A stretch of 64,000 bases of DNA from an uncultured Prevotella sp. (GCA_900315955.1 ONBC01000004.1:16223-80222), one strand, 5' to 3'; counted from the stretch's first letter, positions 54,413-63,398 are shown. The notes: generated by a model not told the origin, from the sequence alone. A program made the numbers and translations.

Positions 54413-56080
54413 TTAGAAATTAATGCCGAGCGTCATGGTTAAGTTCCAGTGCATTGAGCCCAGCAAGTAAGCGTTGGCAGCATTGCAGTGGCGATAGTCG
54501 AAGCCGGCACGCACATAGCTTTTAAGACTTGTACTTGGGAAAATAAATGCGTATTTTACAGCGCTGCGCCACCTGTATTGCGGTGCCATGAGCGCGGCGT
54601 ATTCGCGATAGAGAAAGGCTGTCATCTCATCGGGCCGCGTCTGTTTGTCGCTTGGTTCGATGAAAGTGCCGTCGTCGTAGGCTGCTCCGTTTCCCTTCAG
54701 ATAGGAGAATCCGCCTTCGAGGGTGAGCAGTCCGCGCCGCAGCAAGAGGTTGCGGGCTATGTTGAGATAGCCTTCGGTGCTGCTCCAGCGCTGTCGGCGA
54801 TAGTAGGGATAGTTGTCGGCCGTCAGCTTGCGGTAGGCTATGCGTGCGCCGCCCTGCAGCCACCACGCCGGTGTCTCGCCCCGCAGCCCCAAGTAGCCGG
54901 TGTAGGCAATATGCGTGTTCACCCATACCTTGTCAGCGGTCTTCAGCGGTTGGAAATACTCGTAGTATTGCGCGCCGTGGCCATTGGTGCTCAGGCGGTA
55001 TTGGTTTTGGAAATTGCGCAGTTTCTCATTCTCTATGCTCACATCGAGATGATGCAGGCTGCCGTTGCCGCGGTATTGTAACCGTGAGGTGAAGCGATAA
55101 CGGTGGGTGTAATGTCGCATAAAGACGATGTTGTAAGGCGTATCCTTGCCGTAATAGCCTTTCAGATAAGCCATTGTCCACGATCCGGTCCATGAGAGGC
55201 GCGGCGTGGCGGAGAGCTGCATTTGCAGACCATAGCCATGACCGTCATAGAACAGCGGCTTCTCGCTTTCTGATCCTGTCAGCCCCGTGTTTGAGCCGAA
55301 CTGCTCTACGATGCCCCTCATGCCGCCGTATTCAATGAGCGACTTATAGGTGATGTCGTTGGATGAATAGGTGCTGAAGATGAGGCTCTCGCTGTGGCGC
55401 AGATAACGGTAGTCGGCTCCGATGTTCAACCATGCCGTCAGGGGCAGGTAGAAAGCGACGGAGGCATTGAGGTCCATCAACTTGTTTTTGTGTCGCAGGT
55501 CTTTGTATTTGGCTGCGTTGGCCGCCGTGAAATCTACGCGTCCCCCGATTGACAGTCCTCTCCACAATTCAACGCCGACGGCTCCGGTGAGCAGATAAGT
55601 ATCTTGATGGATCTTTCCGGCATTGGTCAGCGAGTCCTCCACAATGTTGAAGGGATAGCGCTCCGGTTGGATGAATACAGAGCCTGTCATGTTGTGCTGT
55701 TCCGCATTGTTATAACTGATGCGGCCGTAGGCGACCGTTTGCTTTGACAAGCGATAGACGGAGGTTACGTCGGCTCCCACGTTGAGGTCGCGACTGCTTT
55801 CGTTGTAGTTGACAAACCCGCCATATCCATACTTTGCCGTCAGCGTGGCCCACGAGAGGTTGTAGGCCTGCCAACGGGTGAGTGCCGCCGCATTACCGTT
55901 AGGCAGCCAAGGGTCGGCATCGGTCACATAGGAGCTGTTGCGCAGCAGAACGGAGTCGGTTGCAGCCAAACTGTGACGAGCCTCTGCCTTGCCGCAGCCG
56001 GGACCGACTGCGGCAAGCAGGAGGAGGGATAACGAGACGGATAATGAGAAACTGTGCATGAAGCGGTCTATAATGTTCAT
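54413..56080 (-). CDS. Outer-membrane barrel protein (DUF6850-like)
   Basis: 555 residues. An N-terminal export signal (SLSVSLSLLLLAAVGPGC) precedes about 480 residues of alternating hydrophobic and polar beta strands with many Tyr and Trp, ending in GSMHWNLTMTLGINF, an aromatic C-terminal strand as in outer-membrane barrels. I associate this with the DUF6850 family from memory, not from a search. The barrel may be a porin-like or receptor-associated component. It sits 16 bases after the DUF4876-like gene and 18 before the protease. Confidence 0.7.
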   Translation of the reverse strand: MNIIDRFMHSFSLSVSLSLLLLAAVGPGCGKAEARHSLAATDSVLLRNSSYVTDADPWLPNGNAAALTRWQAYNLSWATLTAKYGYGGFVNYNESSRDLNVGADVTSVYRLSKQTVAYGRISYNNAEQHNMTGSVFIQPERYPFNIVEDSLTNAGKIHQDTYLLTGAVGVELWRGLSIGGRVDFTAANAAKYKDLRHKNKLMDLNASVAFYLPLTAWLNIGADYRYLRHSESLIFSTYSSNDITYKSLIEYGGMRGIVEQFGSNTGLTGSESEKPLFYDGHGYGLQMQLSATPRLSWTGSWTMAYLKGYYGKDTPYNIVFMRHYTHRYRFTSRLQYRGNGSLHHLDVSIENEKLRNFQNQYRLSTNGHGAQYYEYFQPLKTADKVWVNTHIAYTGYLGLRGETPAWWLQGGARIAYRKLTADNYPYYRRQRWSSTEGYLNIARNLLLRRGLLTLEGGFSYLKGNGAAYDDGTFIEPSDKQTRPDEMTAFLYREYAALMAPQYRWRSAVKYAFIFPSTSLKSYVRAGFDYRHCNAANAYLLGSMHWNLTMTLGINF

Positions 56081-56096
56081 GAGGCTGCCGATGGCC

Positions 56097-57215
56097 TTAC
56101 TTTGCGTCTCTCAGCGAGAACTGCTTGCGCTCGTGGAAGTCATTGGTAGAATTGTTGGTGTCTTCGTAGATGATGTGGGCTCCGTTGCGTATGGATGCAT
56201 CAGCGTCAATCACGCCGGCACCGTTGACCGTGGCATCCACGGCAAGACTGTAGTTGTATACCAGCTTGCCGCTGTTCTCGGGCAGTGCTTCGGTGGCCTG
56301 AACATCTACGTTGCGATAGAGTGAGTGGCCTAAACGGTTGGTGAGAGAGACGTAGCCGGCATCGATGTCACTGGTCAGGCGCTTCTGATTCTTTGAGTTA
56401 CCGGCTACATAAACCTCTAAGCCGTCAACAACCCACTTGGCCGGAACTTTCAGACAACGCCATACTGCTGTGGTGGCGTTTCCGGGCTCATAGATGTAGT
56501 TACTGTTGTTGGTGGCGTAGGCTGCCGGTGCCGTGCCCTTGACCTGGAAGATGAAGAAACCCGGAGACGTGACGCTCAGCGGCCATGCGTTACCCATGCC
56601 GTACTCCACCGCCTTGAGATAGTGACTGGTTGGAACGCTGTCAGACGGAGTGGGGTAGTACTTGGCATTGTTGAAGCCCGATTCGGGATCGTACATGGCA
56701 TAGTAGGCTGAGTGAGCGTAGTCGATGCTGTGCGAGTTTGCGAGGGTGTTGTTGATTGCGCCATTGATGCTTACCACTCGCTGTTCAAAGGGCTGCAATA
56801 TTACCGGTTGCTGAAAATACCAGATGCCGGTGGTAGCCGGAATATAGTCGGTGTAAGATAGCTTGCCGTCGGTGTACCAGCCGTTGGTGGCATTTGAGTT
56901 GTAGGGACTTATCATGCCTACGCACAGATTGTTGGCCACGGCCACCTCCGGGCTGTTGTTATAGAGGATGAAGCCTTTGTCGTACTGGAAATAGCTGGTG
57001 CCTTCATCCAACGGACAACCGCCGTTGTAGAGCTCCTTAATGATGATCGACTCTGTGTTTTTGTCCTCAACGGCGAAGCTCACGCTCTTCACCTTGCCGG
57101 TGGTCAGTGTGTCGGTAGTTCCGTCGTCTTTTGTGACAACCATTTTCCATGTTTGTGCATGGGTGCTGCCTGCCAGTCCGAGGACGGCGATAAGGGTAAG
57201 TATAATTTTCTTCAT
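56097..57215 (-). CDS. Secreted DUF4876-like protein
   Basis: 372 residues with a signal peptide (ILTLIAVLGLAGSTHA). Residues 20-55 (WKMVVTKDDGTTDTLTTGKVKSVSF) have the short 'TxxVxSVSF' pattern seen at the start of many Prevotella secreted proteins. From about 60 (IIIKELYNGGCPLDEG) the sequence resembles DUF4876. The middle part (FILYNNSPEVAVANNLCVG) could bind a ligand. The gene is five bases after the small T9SS-type gene and 16 before the barrel. Confidence 0.65.
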   Translation of the reverse strand: MKKIILTLIAVLGLAGSTHAQTWKMVVTKDDGTTDTLTTGKVKSVSFAVEDKNTESIIIKELYNGGCPLDEGTSYFQYDKGFILYNNSPEVAVANNLCVGMISPYNSNATNGWYTDGKLSYTDYIPATTGIWYFQQPVILQPFEQRVVSINGAINNTLANSHSIDYAHSAYYAMYDPESGFNNAKYYPTPSDSVPTSHYLKAVEYGMGNAWPLSVTSPGFFIFQVKGTAPAAYATNNSNYIYEPGNATTAVWRCLKVPAKWVVDGLEVYVAGNSKNQKRLTSDIDAGYVSLTNRLGHSLYRNVDVQATEALPENSGKLVYNYSLAVDATVNGAGVIDADASIRNGAHIIYEDTNNSTNDFHERKQFSLRDAK

Positions 57216-57220
57216 AACTG

Positions 57221-57748
57221 TTATCGATTCATGATTTTAATGCTGCTGTTGCGAGTTCTGATGATGTAAACGCCGTTGGGCAACTGGCTCAACTCCAGTG
57301 TGGCCTGGCCTTGCGCGTCGGCCTTGATGGTCTTGACAAGCGTGCCGTTGACATGGAACACGCGGACGATGTCGCCGGCATGCAGCCCGCTCACCATGCC
57401 GTTGCCAAAAGCCCACTGTGGCTGCTCCTTGCTGATGCCGGGCAGTGTGAGGGAGTTGATGCCAGTCGTGGCGCGATCCGTCGAAGTGCGCTCATCTAAA
57501 AAGTAACGCGCGTCGGCAAGACTGACAATCAGACTGTCGTCAAGGCTCTTTACCACTAAGTTGTTGTCTTCGAAAGAGATGACGGGATTGTCGGTCAACG
57601 CAAAAGCAACGCTGTCGGTGCCAGAGACAATGACTAAGACCTGCTGCTTGACCTGACTCACAGAGGCAGAGGCCAGCTGCGGGAGGCAGAGCATCGCAAG
57701 CACCAACGGCAAGCCCTTGCATCGTTTGACGAATTTGTTCTTGCTCAT
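57221..57748 (-). CDS. Small secreted protein with sorting-type C-terminus
   Basis: 175 residues. There is an N-terminal signal (LPLVLAMLCLPQLASA) and a C-terminal beta domain ending GQATLELSQLPNGVYIIRTRNSSIKIMNR, which fits the type A C-terminal sorting signal of type IX secretion. The middle contains DNPVISFEDNNLVVK, a motif often found ahead of the sorting domain in Prevotella proteins. It may be a surface-exposed accessory of the receptor. Confidence 0.7.
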   Translation of the reverse strand: MSKNKFVKRCKGLPLVLAMLCLPQLASASVSQVKQQVLVIVSGTDSVAFALTDNPVISFEDNNLVVKSLDDSLIVSLADARYFLDERTSTDRATTGINSLTLPGISKEQPQWAFGNGMVSGLHAGDIVRVFHVNGTLVKTIKADAQGQATLELSQLPNGVYIIRTRNSSIKIMNR

Positions 57749-57816
57749 AATATTTACTTTAATAGTTCTATATGTTTAATGAATAATTATCGTTTATGCG
57801 GCGACTCATCTTATTG

Positions 57817-58221
57817 TCAGTTCCAATATCGCTTTCGCGTCATGGTCAGGCTGATAGTGATGTCGTTCGTCGTGCTGTCAGGAGAGACTATCTGCCGGTC
57901 GGCGCGTCCGTTGAAGAGGTAGCGGTAGTGGACGGCCGAGACGGTGTCGAGATAGACCTCCGCGCTCACGGCACTGTAGATGCCACCGGGCACATGAAAG
58001 GTAGCCACACCGGAAGCATCAGTGCTGTCAACGAAGGTGGATGCGTTGGCATTGGTCAACTCGACCCGCGCACCTTTGTAAGGGCCTGTCGGGGAGTTGT
58101 CGGGATAAGCCAGCAGCACCCTGACACTGACGGTCTGCGGCATCTCGTCGTAATGGGTGCAGCAGGACAGCAGCAGTGGCATCAACAGGACAAGGACGAT
58201 GGAGATTATCTTTGTTTGCAT
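57817..58221 (-). CDS. Small lipoprotein with carboxypeptidase-regulatory-like fold
   Basis: 134 residues. The signal ends in a lipobox (PLLLSCC, Cys19 or 20). The mature part has the pattern of a small Ig-like/CarboxypepD_reg domain (YKGARVELTNANASTFVDSTDASGVATFHVPGGIYSAVS). Such domains are often surface-exposed ligand-binding parts. It starts five bases after the receptor gene and is the best candidate for the receptor's partner lipoprotein. Confidence 0.7.
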   Translation of the reverse strand: MQTKIISIVLVLLMPLLLSCCTHYDEMPQTVSVRVLLAYPDNSPTGPYKGARVELTNANASTFVDSTDASGVATFHVPGGIYSAVSAEVYLDTVSAVHYRYLFNGRADRQIVSPDSTTNDITISLTMTRKRYWN

Positions 58222-58226
58222 AGTTG

Positions 58227-61200
58227 TTAAAGTTTGAGTCGCAGCGACAGCCCATAATAGAAATCAGGCAGATAGCTGCTTCCGAAGAGCGCGGTATAGA
58301 GGCCGGTCTGCGTGCTGTACACCTTGCTCATATTGTTGAAGAAATTGTTGGCATAGAACGAGATGGAAATGTGGTCGCCGATCTCCTTGGTCACACTGAA
58401 ATTGGTGCTGTAGTAAGCCGAGACGCGGTTGGGATTGAGCGTGTAGCTGTAGTTGGACCTTACGGCGAGCTGTGAGAGATCGTTGTAGAGGTTGGCATCA
58501 TGGTCTTTGGCCCAGAGCAGCCGCTCGAGATAAGGAATGCGCTCGTCAGGATTTTCCCACGTGCTGTAGCTTTCGGGGTAGACAATGACGGTCTGGTCGG
58601 TGCTCTTGACGTCGTAGGGCTGCCCGGTCACGTCAGCACTGTTGGCCAGGGCATATCCGCGGCTTGCCCCGTTGCTGTACCGGCTCATGGCTCTCCGCCA
58701 CGTGTAGAGCGAGGTCTCGACGCGCAGGGCCATGATAAGGCGGATGCGCGGAATGTGCGTGGTGAAGGTGACATTGAGGTTGGCCTGCTTGCTGATGGCT
58801 CCGTTGGAAACCGAGGCGGTGGCATCATAGCTCGTTGATGTGGCATTGCCGCCGACGTAATAGCCGATATATTGGTAAGGACGGCCGTCGGTCATCCGGC
58901 TGCTGATACCCAAGGGAACGTCGGCAAACGTCGTGGCGTTGAGGCTCTTGTAGTGATAGTAGTTGCCGTCGAGCCTTATCTGCGTACGTAGGGCCTGTAT
59001 TTGTCTGAAATCAACAATCCAGTCTATGCCCCATCGTGAGAGCGGAGAACCGTTGACATATTTCGTGTTGGCTACATACGTGTTGCGCTGCTCGGTGGCT
59101 AATGCTACAGCGGGCATGGCTTCTGTCCAGTCGCTGACGGTCACGATGCCCTGACTGTTGATGCTGTACACCCGGTTGGCAACAGGGATGTTGTCAGCGC
59201 GCATGGCCTGTTGCAAGGCCGTCTGACTGGTGTAGTTGTAAGAGTAGGGCGTGAAGACGGTCGTAGCCATGTAAGGGTCAAGCGTACGTGTGTAGAACGC
59301 TGAAAGAGAGAGGGAGAAGATGCGTGTGTCGAGTTGAACACCCATATCCCACTGACGGGCACGCTGCCATTTAAGGTCCTTGTTATAGACTGCCGCCGTG
59401 GGGAAGGTGTAATAGGCCGTGTAGCTGCGGTTGGCATCATCGCTTGTCGAGGAGAACACGAGCCGGTCGCTGTAGGCGGGACGTGGATAGAGCACTTGGA
59501 ACGAAGGCAGCTTGACGCTCTTTCCCCAGCCGGCATAGAGGCTGAGGCCAGTGACAAAGCCGTGACCGTGCTCGATGAAACTGTATTTGAGATTGAAACG
59601 GGGTGACAGGCTTGAGACCGTTCCGTAATTGCTGCCGGGAACGAGGGTGATGTCCTCCCGGAGGCCGGCGTTGACATAGAGTGACGTATGCCTGCCGGTG
59701 TGAAGGATGGCGCGGTTCTCAGCGAAGATCCCGACATTGCTCATGCCGGGGAGGTCGCGGTATTCATACGGTCGCCATGTGGGGGCATAGCGCATGTCGT
59801 CGTAATACACTCCCTTCCCGCCATTGTGGTCGTAGCTGTATTCGGCTCCGGCCATGAGGGTGTTGGTCAGCCAACGGCCGTTGCGCACCCATTCATATCG
59901 CAGCTTGGCCGTGGCTGATAAGGGCTTGCTGTCGCTGAAGCTTTTCAGATACCAGTAGCCGGTGGGACTGAGGATAATGTCAGCATCCGGACGGGTGTCA
60001 TAATCCTCGCTGATGTGATAGCCCTGCGACGTGGCGTGGATATAAGCCTGCGTTGACGCGCTGTGGGTAAGGTGATAACCCGTAGAACGACGGTCGCTCA
60101 CGCTCAGGCCGGCCGAGAGCTGCAATTGAGTGATCCAGCGGCTGTGGGGCTGCCAGTTGAGTGAGGCGTTGGCACTGAAGGCGTTGTCGCGCGTCTTGTC
60201 GTAATCGTCCAGATTGTTGTCGGGGTCGGCTTGGGCGTTGTAGCCCCCGGCATTGCCCCGCAATCCGACGTTGAGCGTGAGGGGAGCCGTGTGCTTCATC
60301 CAAGTGTTCATGTAGTTGAGTGACAATACATTGCGCTGATAGGCAGTGTGGGGAGAGGCAGCGTCGGCAAAGCTGCGGGCGTGTTCAAGGGAGGCGTTGA
60401 GCACTCCTCCGTTGCGTCCGATGGCGAATCCCTTGTTGACGGCAATCTGTCGCGTATGCTGATTGACGCTTCCTTCTATTACCAACGGCTGAACACCCCG
60501 TCGGGTCTTGATCTTGATGATGCCGTTGCTCAGGTCGCTGTATTCCACGGAGGGAATGCCGGTGACAATTTCAACGCTTTCCACATTAGCGGCCGGGAGC
60601 ATGCGTGTGCTTGCCGAAGATGTCTCGCCGGCTGCCGCGTTATTGCTCAGCCGAAAGCCGTCAACATTGACGGCCGTGCCGAATGCCGCGTTGCCCGCCT
60701 CCGAGGAGCCTGCGTGCAAGGCAATGCGTGGGTCGGACACGAGGGAGGGATTGGCCACTTTGCCACCGGGCAGCAGCGACGTAATGTTGGCTATATTGAT
60801 GATCTGTTGATTGTCAAGAACCTGACGGTCAATGGAATAGGCTGTCGTGGACGAATGATCCGACCGACGCGCGACAACCTGTACCTCATCGAGTTTCAGA
60901 TTTTCCTCCTTCAGTGTAATTATGAGGTTGGGTATATCTTTCGTAATCTCAACGCTGATGTCTGACGGGGCATAACCGAGGCATTGCACGGAGAGAACAG
61001 CATGTCCTTCAGTCACCTTTTTGATGGTGAACGCACCTTTGTTGTCTGTGGTGGCCCATAATCCTGTCTCCCTGATGAGTACGTTTGCAAATTCTATCGG
61101 CTTCTTTTTCTCATCTACAATATGACCGCTCAGACTAAGGCCTTGCGCGCGAACGTGGGTTATGTCTGTTACCAATAGTATAGTAAATGCCATGATTCCC

Positions 61201-61238
61201 CTTACTATTCGTAATGTATATTGCGTATTATTTTTCAT
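58227..61238 (-). CDS. TonB-dependent outer-membrane receptor
   Basis: 1003 residues. A signal peptide (IVRGIMAFTILLVTDITHVRAQ) is followed by an N-terminal CarboxypepD_reg-like domain (LSLSGHIVDEKKKPIEFANVLI, residues about 32-120). Then come the plug (STTAYSIDRQVLDNQQIINIANITSLLPGG, PSVEYSDLSNGIIKIKTRRG) and a 22-strand barrel ending in FYYGLSLRLKL. No SusD-like gene follows, so this is not a classic glycan locus. The ligand cannot be read from the sequence. The start codon is four bases after the -7 element, an almost leaderless layout. Confidence 0.9.
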   Translation of the reverse strand: MKNNTQYTLRIVRGIMAFTILLVTDITHVRAQGLSLSGHIVDEKKKPIEFANVLIRETGLWATTDNKGAFTIKKVTEGHAVLSVQCLGYAPSDISVEITKDIPNLIITLKEENLKLDEVQVVARRSDHSSTTAYSIDRQVLDNQQIINIANITSLLPGGKVANPSLVSDPRIALHAGSSEAGNAAFGTAVNVDGFRLSNNAAAGETSSASTRMLPAANVESVEIVTGIPSVEYSDLSNGIIKIKTRRGVQPLVIEGSVNQHTRQIAVNKGFAIGRNGGVLNASLEHARSFADAASPHTAYQRNVLSLNYMNTWMKHTAPLTLNVGLRGNAGGYNAQADPDNNLDDYDKTRDNAFSANASLNWQPHSRWITQLQLSAGLSVSDRRSTGYHLTHSASTQAYIHATSQGYHISEDYDTRPDADIILSPTGYWYLKSFSDSKPLSATAKLRYEWVRNGRWLTNTLMAGAEYSYDHNGGKGVYYDDMRYAPTWRPYEYRDLPGMSNVGIFAENRAILHTGRHTSLYVNAGLREDITLVPGSNYGTVSSLSPRFNLKYSFIEHGHGFVTGLSLYAGWGKSVKLPSFQVLYPRPAYSDRLVFSSTSDDANRSYTAYYTFPTAAVYNKDLKWQRARQWDMGVQLDTRIFSLSLSAFYTRTLDPYMATTVFTPYSYNYTSQTALQQAMRADNIPVANRVYSINSQGIVTVSDWTEAMPAVALATEQRNTYVANTKYVNGSPLSRWGIDWIVDFRQIQALRTQIRLDGNYYHYKSLNATTFADVPLGISSRMTDGRPYQYIGYYVGGNATSTSYDATASVSNGAISKQANLNVTFTTHIPRIRLIMALRVETSLYTWRRAMSRYSNGASRGYALANSADVTGQPYDVKSTDQTVIVYPESYSTWENPDERIPYLERLLWAKDHDANLYNDLSQLAVRSNYSYTLNPNRVSAYYSTNFSVTKEIGDHISISFYANNFFNNMSKVYSTQTGLYTALFGSSYLPDFYYGLSLRLKL

Positions 61239-61242
61239 GCTG

Positions 61243-61273
61243 CAAAGTTATTTCTTTTAAAAGATATTTACAA
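61243..61273 (-). promoter_or_regulatory. Promoter of the TonB-receptor operon
   Basis: On the minus strand TTG (61273-61271), a 20-base spacer and TAACTTTG (61250-61243). The ATG at 61238 follows after four bases (CAGC). No Fur-type palindrome is visible nearby, which gives no support for iron control by the usual box. Confidence 0.65.
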
Positions 61274-61514
61274 TACCTAAAAATTAGTATTTTGTTCTAT
61301 GCCGTCGGGTGCACACCTTCTTGATGTGCGCTGGCAGGAACTGCACATTTGAGCAGCATCATGCAGATCATCGAACAGCCAATATTCACACATTTTGCAA
61401 AGCGAAGGACAATATTTCATCGTACAGGCCGTTATGTAATTAGAATGCGGTGCTTTTGTGGACGCTTGTCGTTTGCAAGGCATTGAATAAACCTACCAAA
61501 TAAATATTACAACT

Positions 61515-61799
61515 ATGATTAGACTGAATGGTTTCTTTGAAGTGAAGGATGGGGTAACGGAGACGCAGGTGAAGGCTTTAGCCGACGAGCTGGTCGAAAA
61601 GTCACTCAAGGACGAGGGCAACCACGGCTACGACCTCTTCCATAGTGCCACACGTCCTGACGTTTACATGTTCTGTGAGACCTGGGAGAGTGACGACCTG
61701 CTCACCAAGCACTCCAACGCTGAGCATTTCACACGCCTCGTGCCCCAGATTGAGGCATTGACAAAGGACGGTCTGCACCTCGAGCGTTTTGAAAAGTAG
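61515..61799 (+). CDS. ABM-fold quinol monooxygenase-like protein
   Basis: 94 residues with the ferredoxin-like ABM pattern: an N-terminal strand (IRLNGFFEV), a helix, a second strand (GYDLFHSATRPDVYMFCETWESDDLLTKHSNAEHFTRLVP) and a C-terminal helix. The ExWxxxxxLxxHxxxxH pattern of antibiotic-biosynthesis monooxygenase-type proteins is present. Members include YgiN (quinol monooxygenase) and heme-degrading enzymes. It probably acts as a dimer in the cytoplasm on a quinol or small aromatic. Confidence 0.85.
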   Translation: MIRLNGFFEVKDGVTETQVKALADELVEKSLKDEGNHGYDLFHSATRPDVYMFCETWESDDLLTKHSNAEHFTRLVPQIEALTKDGLHLERFEK

Positions 61800-61934
61800 G
61801 CCTTCTCGCCTTAAATACAAACCAGCCATGTACTTCAACGCTGAAGTGCGTGGCTGGTTTGTTATGCATGGGTGAGATCATTATTAAGTTCGTCGCTATT
61901 CACTGTTCTTTGACAACTTTGTACCACCGATTAG

Positions 61935-62126
61935 GGCGGCGGCTTTCCACGACTTGCGCATCGTTTTTGGCAGCGGCTTTCCACGGCTATCCACGACTTG
62001 CGCATCGTTTTTGGCGGCGGCTTTCCACGACTTGTGCATCGTTTTTGGCAGCGGCTTTCCACGGCATGTGTATCGTTTTTGGCAGCGGCTTTCCACGGCT
62101 TTTCACGACTTGTGCACCGTTTTTTT
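61935..62126 (+). repeat. 34-base tandem repeat, about five units
   Basis: Units start at 61935, 61969, 62013, 62047 and 62081, each GGC(A/G)GCGGCTTTCCACG... and ending ATCGTTTTT. Three are 34 bases long and two carry an extra TCCACGACTT or TTTCACGACTT part. The CTTTCCACGACT core is the same as in block A (inverted) and at 46300-46350. Short ORFs read from it are artefacts. Confidence 0.8.
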
Positions 62127-62153
62127 GTGTCTTTCGTGGACAGTATGGTTCTA

Positions 62154-62183
62154 TTGCAGGGTGCGGCCCTTGTGGCCGTCCGC
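62154..62183 (+). repeat. Family G repeat arm
   Basis: TTGCAGGGTGCGGCCC...GTCCGC, a single arm matching hairpin G with one base change. Confidence 0.75.
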
Positions 62184-62262
62184 CATTGCAATTTCTGACT
62201 TCGTCAATGCGTAACCCATGTTTAATCAGCCGTATTCTTTTCTGACGAAAACCAATAAGACC

Positions 62263-62388
62263 CTTGCTGTGACGCAAGGGCTGCGCCCGTTGTTTCTTCT
62301 CCGGCTCCGGCTTGCTTCGAAGCAAGCTTCGGCAAGCCGGAGCCGTAGAAGAAACAGCCTTCGTTCCTCAGGCTTGCATCACAGCAAG
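62263..62388. repeat. Nested hairpin with block-A module ends
   Basis: The outer arms are CTTGCTGTGACGCAAG (62263-62278) and CTTGCATCACAGCAAG (62373-62388). The same 16-base sequence occurs at 45301-45316 and 50740-50755. The inner hairpin has TTTCTTCT (62293-62300) with AGAAGAAA (62347-62354) and GGCTCCGGCTTGC (62303-62315) with GCAAGCCGGAGCC (62332-62344). The centre contains an 18-base perfect palindrome (62310-62327). Confidence 0.8.
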
Positions 62389-62414
62389 AAAAACCTTGAA
62401 AACAAGCCTGAAAG

Positions 62415-62489
62415 AAGTTAGGAGATAGGAGTTAGAAGTTAGGAGATAGGAGTTAGAAGTTAGGAGATAGGAGTTAGAAGTTAGGAGTT
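62415..62489. repeat. TTAGGAG simple repeat overlapping the patatin 3' end
   Basis: A run of GTTAGGAGATAGGAGTTAGAA-type units that ends inside the last codons of the RssA-like gene (its stop is TTA at 62481-62483 on the minus strand). The final residues are thus encoded by repeat sequence. Confidence 0.7.
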
Positions 62490-63398
62490 ACCGCGCGAGC
62501 CTGTTTTTAAGATCTCTTCCATCCGGCTTCTGCCATACTCGATAATTTCTTTTCCTTTGTCAAATTCCAAAATGCCGTATCGGTTGATGGGTACATCGAT
62601 GCAGATGTCGGGCGGTGCATCCTTCATGGCAGCTTCAGTATTGGCCTCCACGACCATCTGACAGAGGCGCAGCGCCATCATCAGAAAATTGTCGGAGAGC
62701 TTGCTTTTTATCAATGGCAGTTTATGGATGATCCGGTTCCAGAAGTCGGCATCCTCCTGGCTTCTCACCTGTGTATCGACGAGCGTCGGGTCTTCCGGCG
62801 CACTGGCATTTACAGCGACGAGGATGTCTCCCTTGTTTCGACGGATGCGATTGAGCGGCAATGTGTTGTGGACACTTCCGTCGACAAAGACGTGACCGTT
62901 GAGGTGGACGGGGGAAAAGAGTCCGGGGATAGAGATCGAACATCGGATGGCCTGGGCGAGGGAGCCTTTGTCGAAGACTTGCTCTTTGCCGCTGACGAGA
63001 TCGCTGGCAACGCAGCAGAAGGGTATCGGGAGATGTTCGATGGGGACGTTGTCGGTAAGTGACGTGATCAGTTCTGTGAGCTTGTCGGCCGTGGCGATGT
63101 GGTCAAGACCCGGAGAAATATCGATGAGTGATAGAATCTTTTTGCGAGAGAGCTCGAGGATAATTTCTTTCGCCTTATCCAATTTACCGCAGACGTACAG
63201 TCCGCCCACAAGCGCACCCATCGATGTGCCGGCTATTGAGGTGATCTTGTATCCATGCGCTTCCAATGCTTCGATGGCACCGATATGAGCAAAGCCGCGG
63301 GCACCACCGCCTCCGAGAACGAGGGCCACGTTCTTTGTCGACTCTTTTGCCGGCTCTTTGCGGAAGGACCGGAGAAGGAATTGCACGTATTTATTCAT
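62481..63398 (-). CDS. Patatin-like phospholipase of RssA type
   Basis: 305 residues from the ATG at 63398 (MNKYVQFLLRSFRKEP). The frame is open to 63536, but a -7 element lies at 63420-63427, inside that longer frame, so the shorter start fits. The oxyanion motif GGGGARG, the nucleophile motif GTSMGA and the catalytic DGS (VFVDGSVHN) are present. No signal peptide is seen. Substrate unknown, with phospholipid hydrolysis likely. A helical C-terminus (about 80 residues) extends the patatin core. Confidence 0.9.
   Translation of the reverse strand: MNKYVQFLLRSFRKEPAKESTKNVALVLGGGGARGFAHIGAIEALEAHGYKITSIAGTSMGALVGGLYVCGKLDKAKEIILELSRKKILSLIDISPGLDHIATADKLTELITSLTDNVPIEHLPIPFCCVASDLVSGKEQVFDKGSLAQAIRCSISIPGLFSPVHLNGHVFVDGSVHNTLPLNRIRRNKGDILVAVNASAPEDPTLVDTQVRSQEDADFWNRIIHKLPLIKSKLSDNFLMMALRLCQMVVEANTEAAMKDAPPDICIDVPINRYGILEFDKGKEIIEYGRSRMEEILKTGSRGNS

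Noticed and set aside
61239-61300. Fur box in front of the TonB-dependent receptor
   Set aside because: No 19-base palindrome of the GATAATGATAATCATTATC kind is found, only an AT-rich consensus promoter.
61935-62126. 34-base tandem array considered as a CRISPR
   Set aside because: No unique spacers between units, units are themselves imperfect and there are no cas genes.
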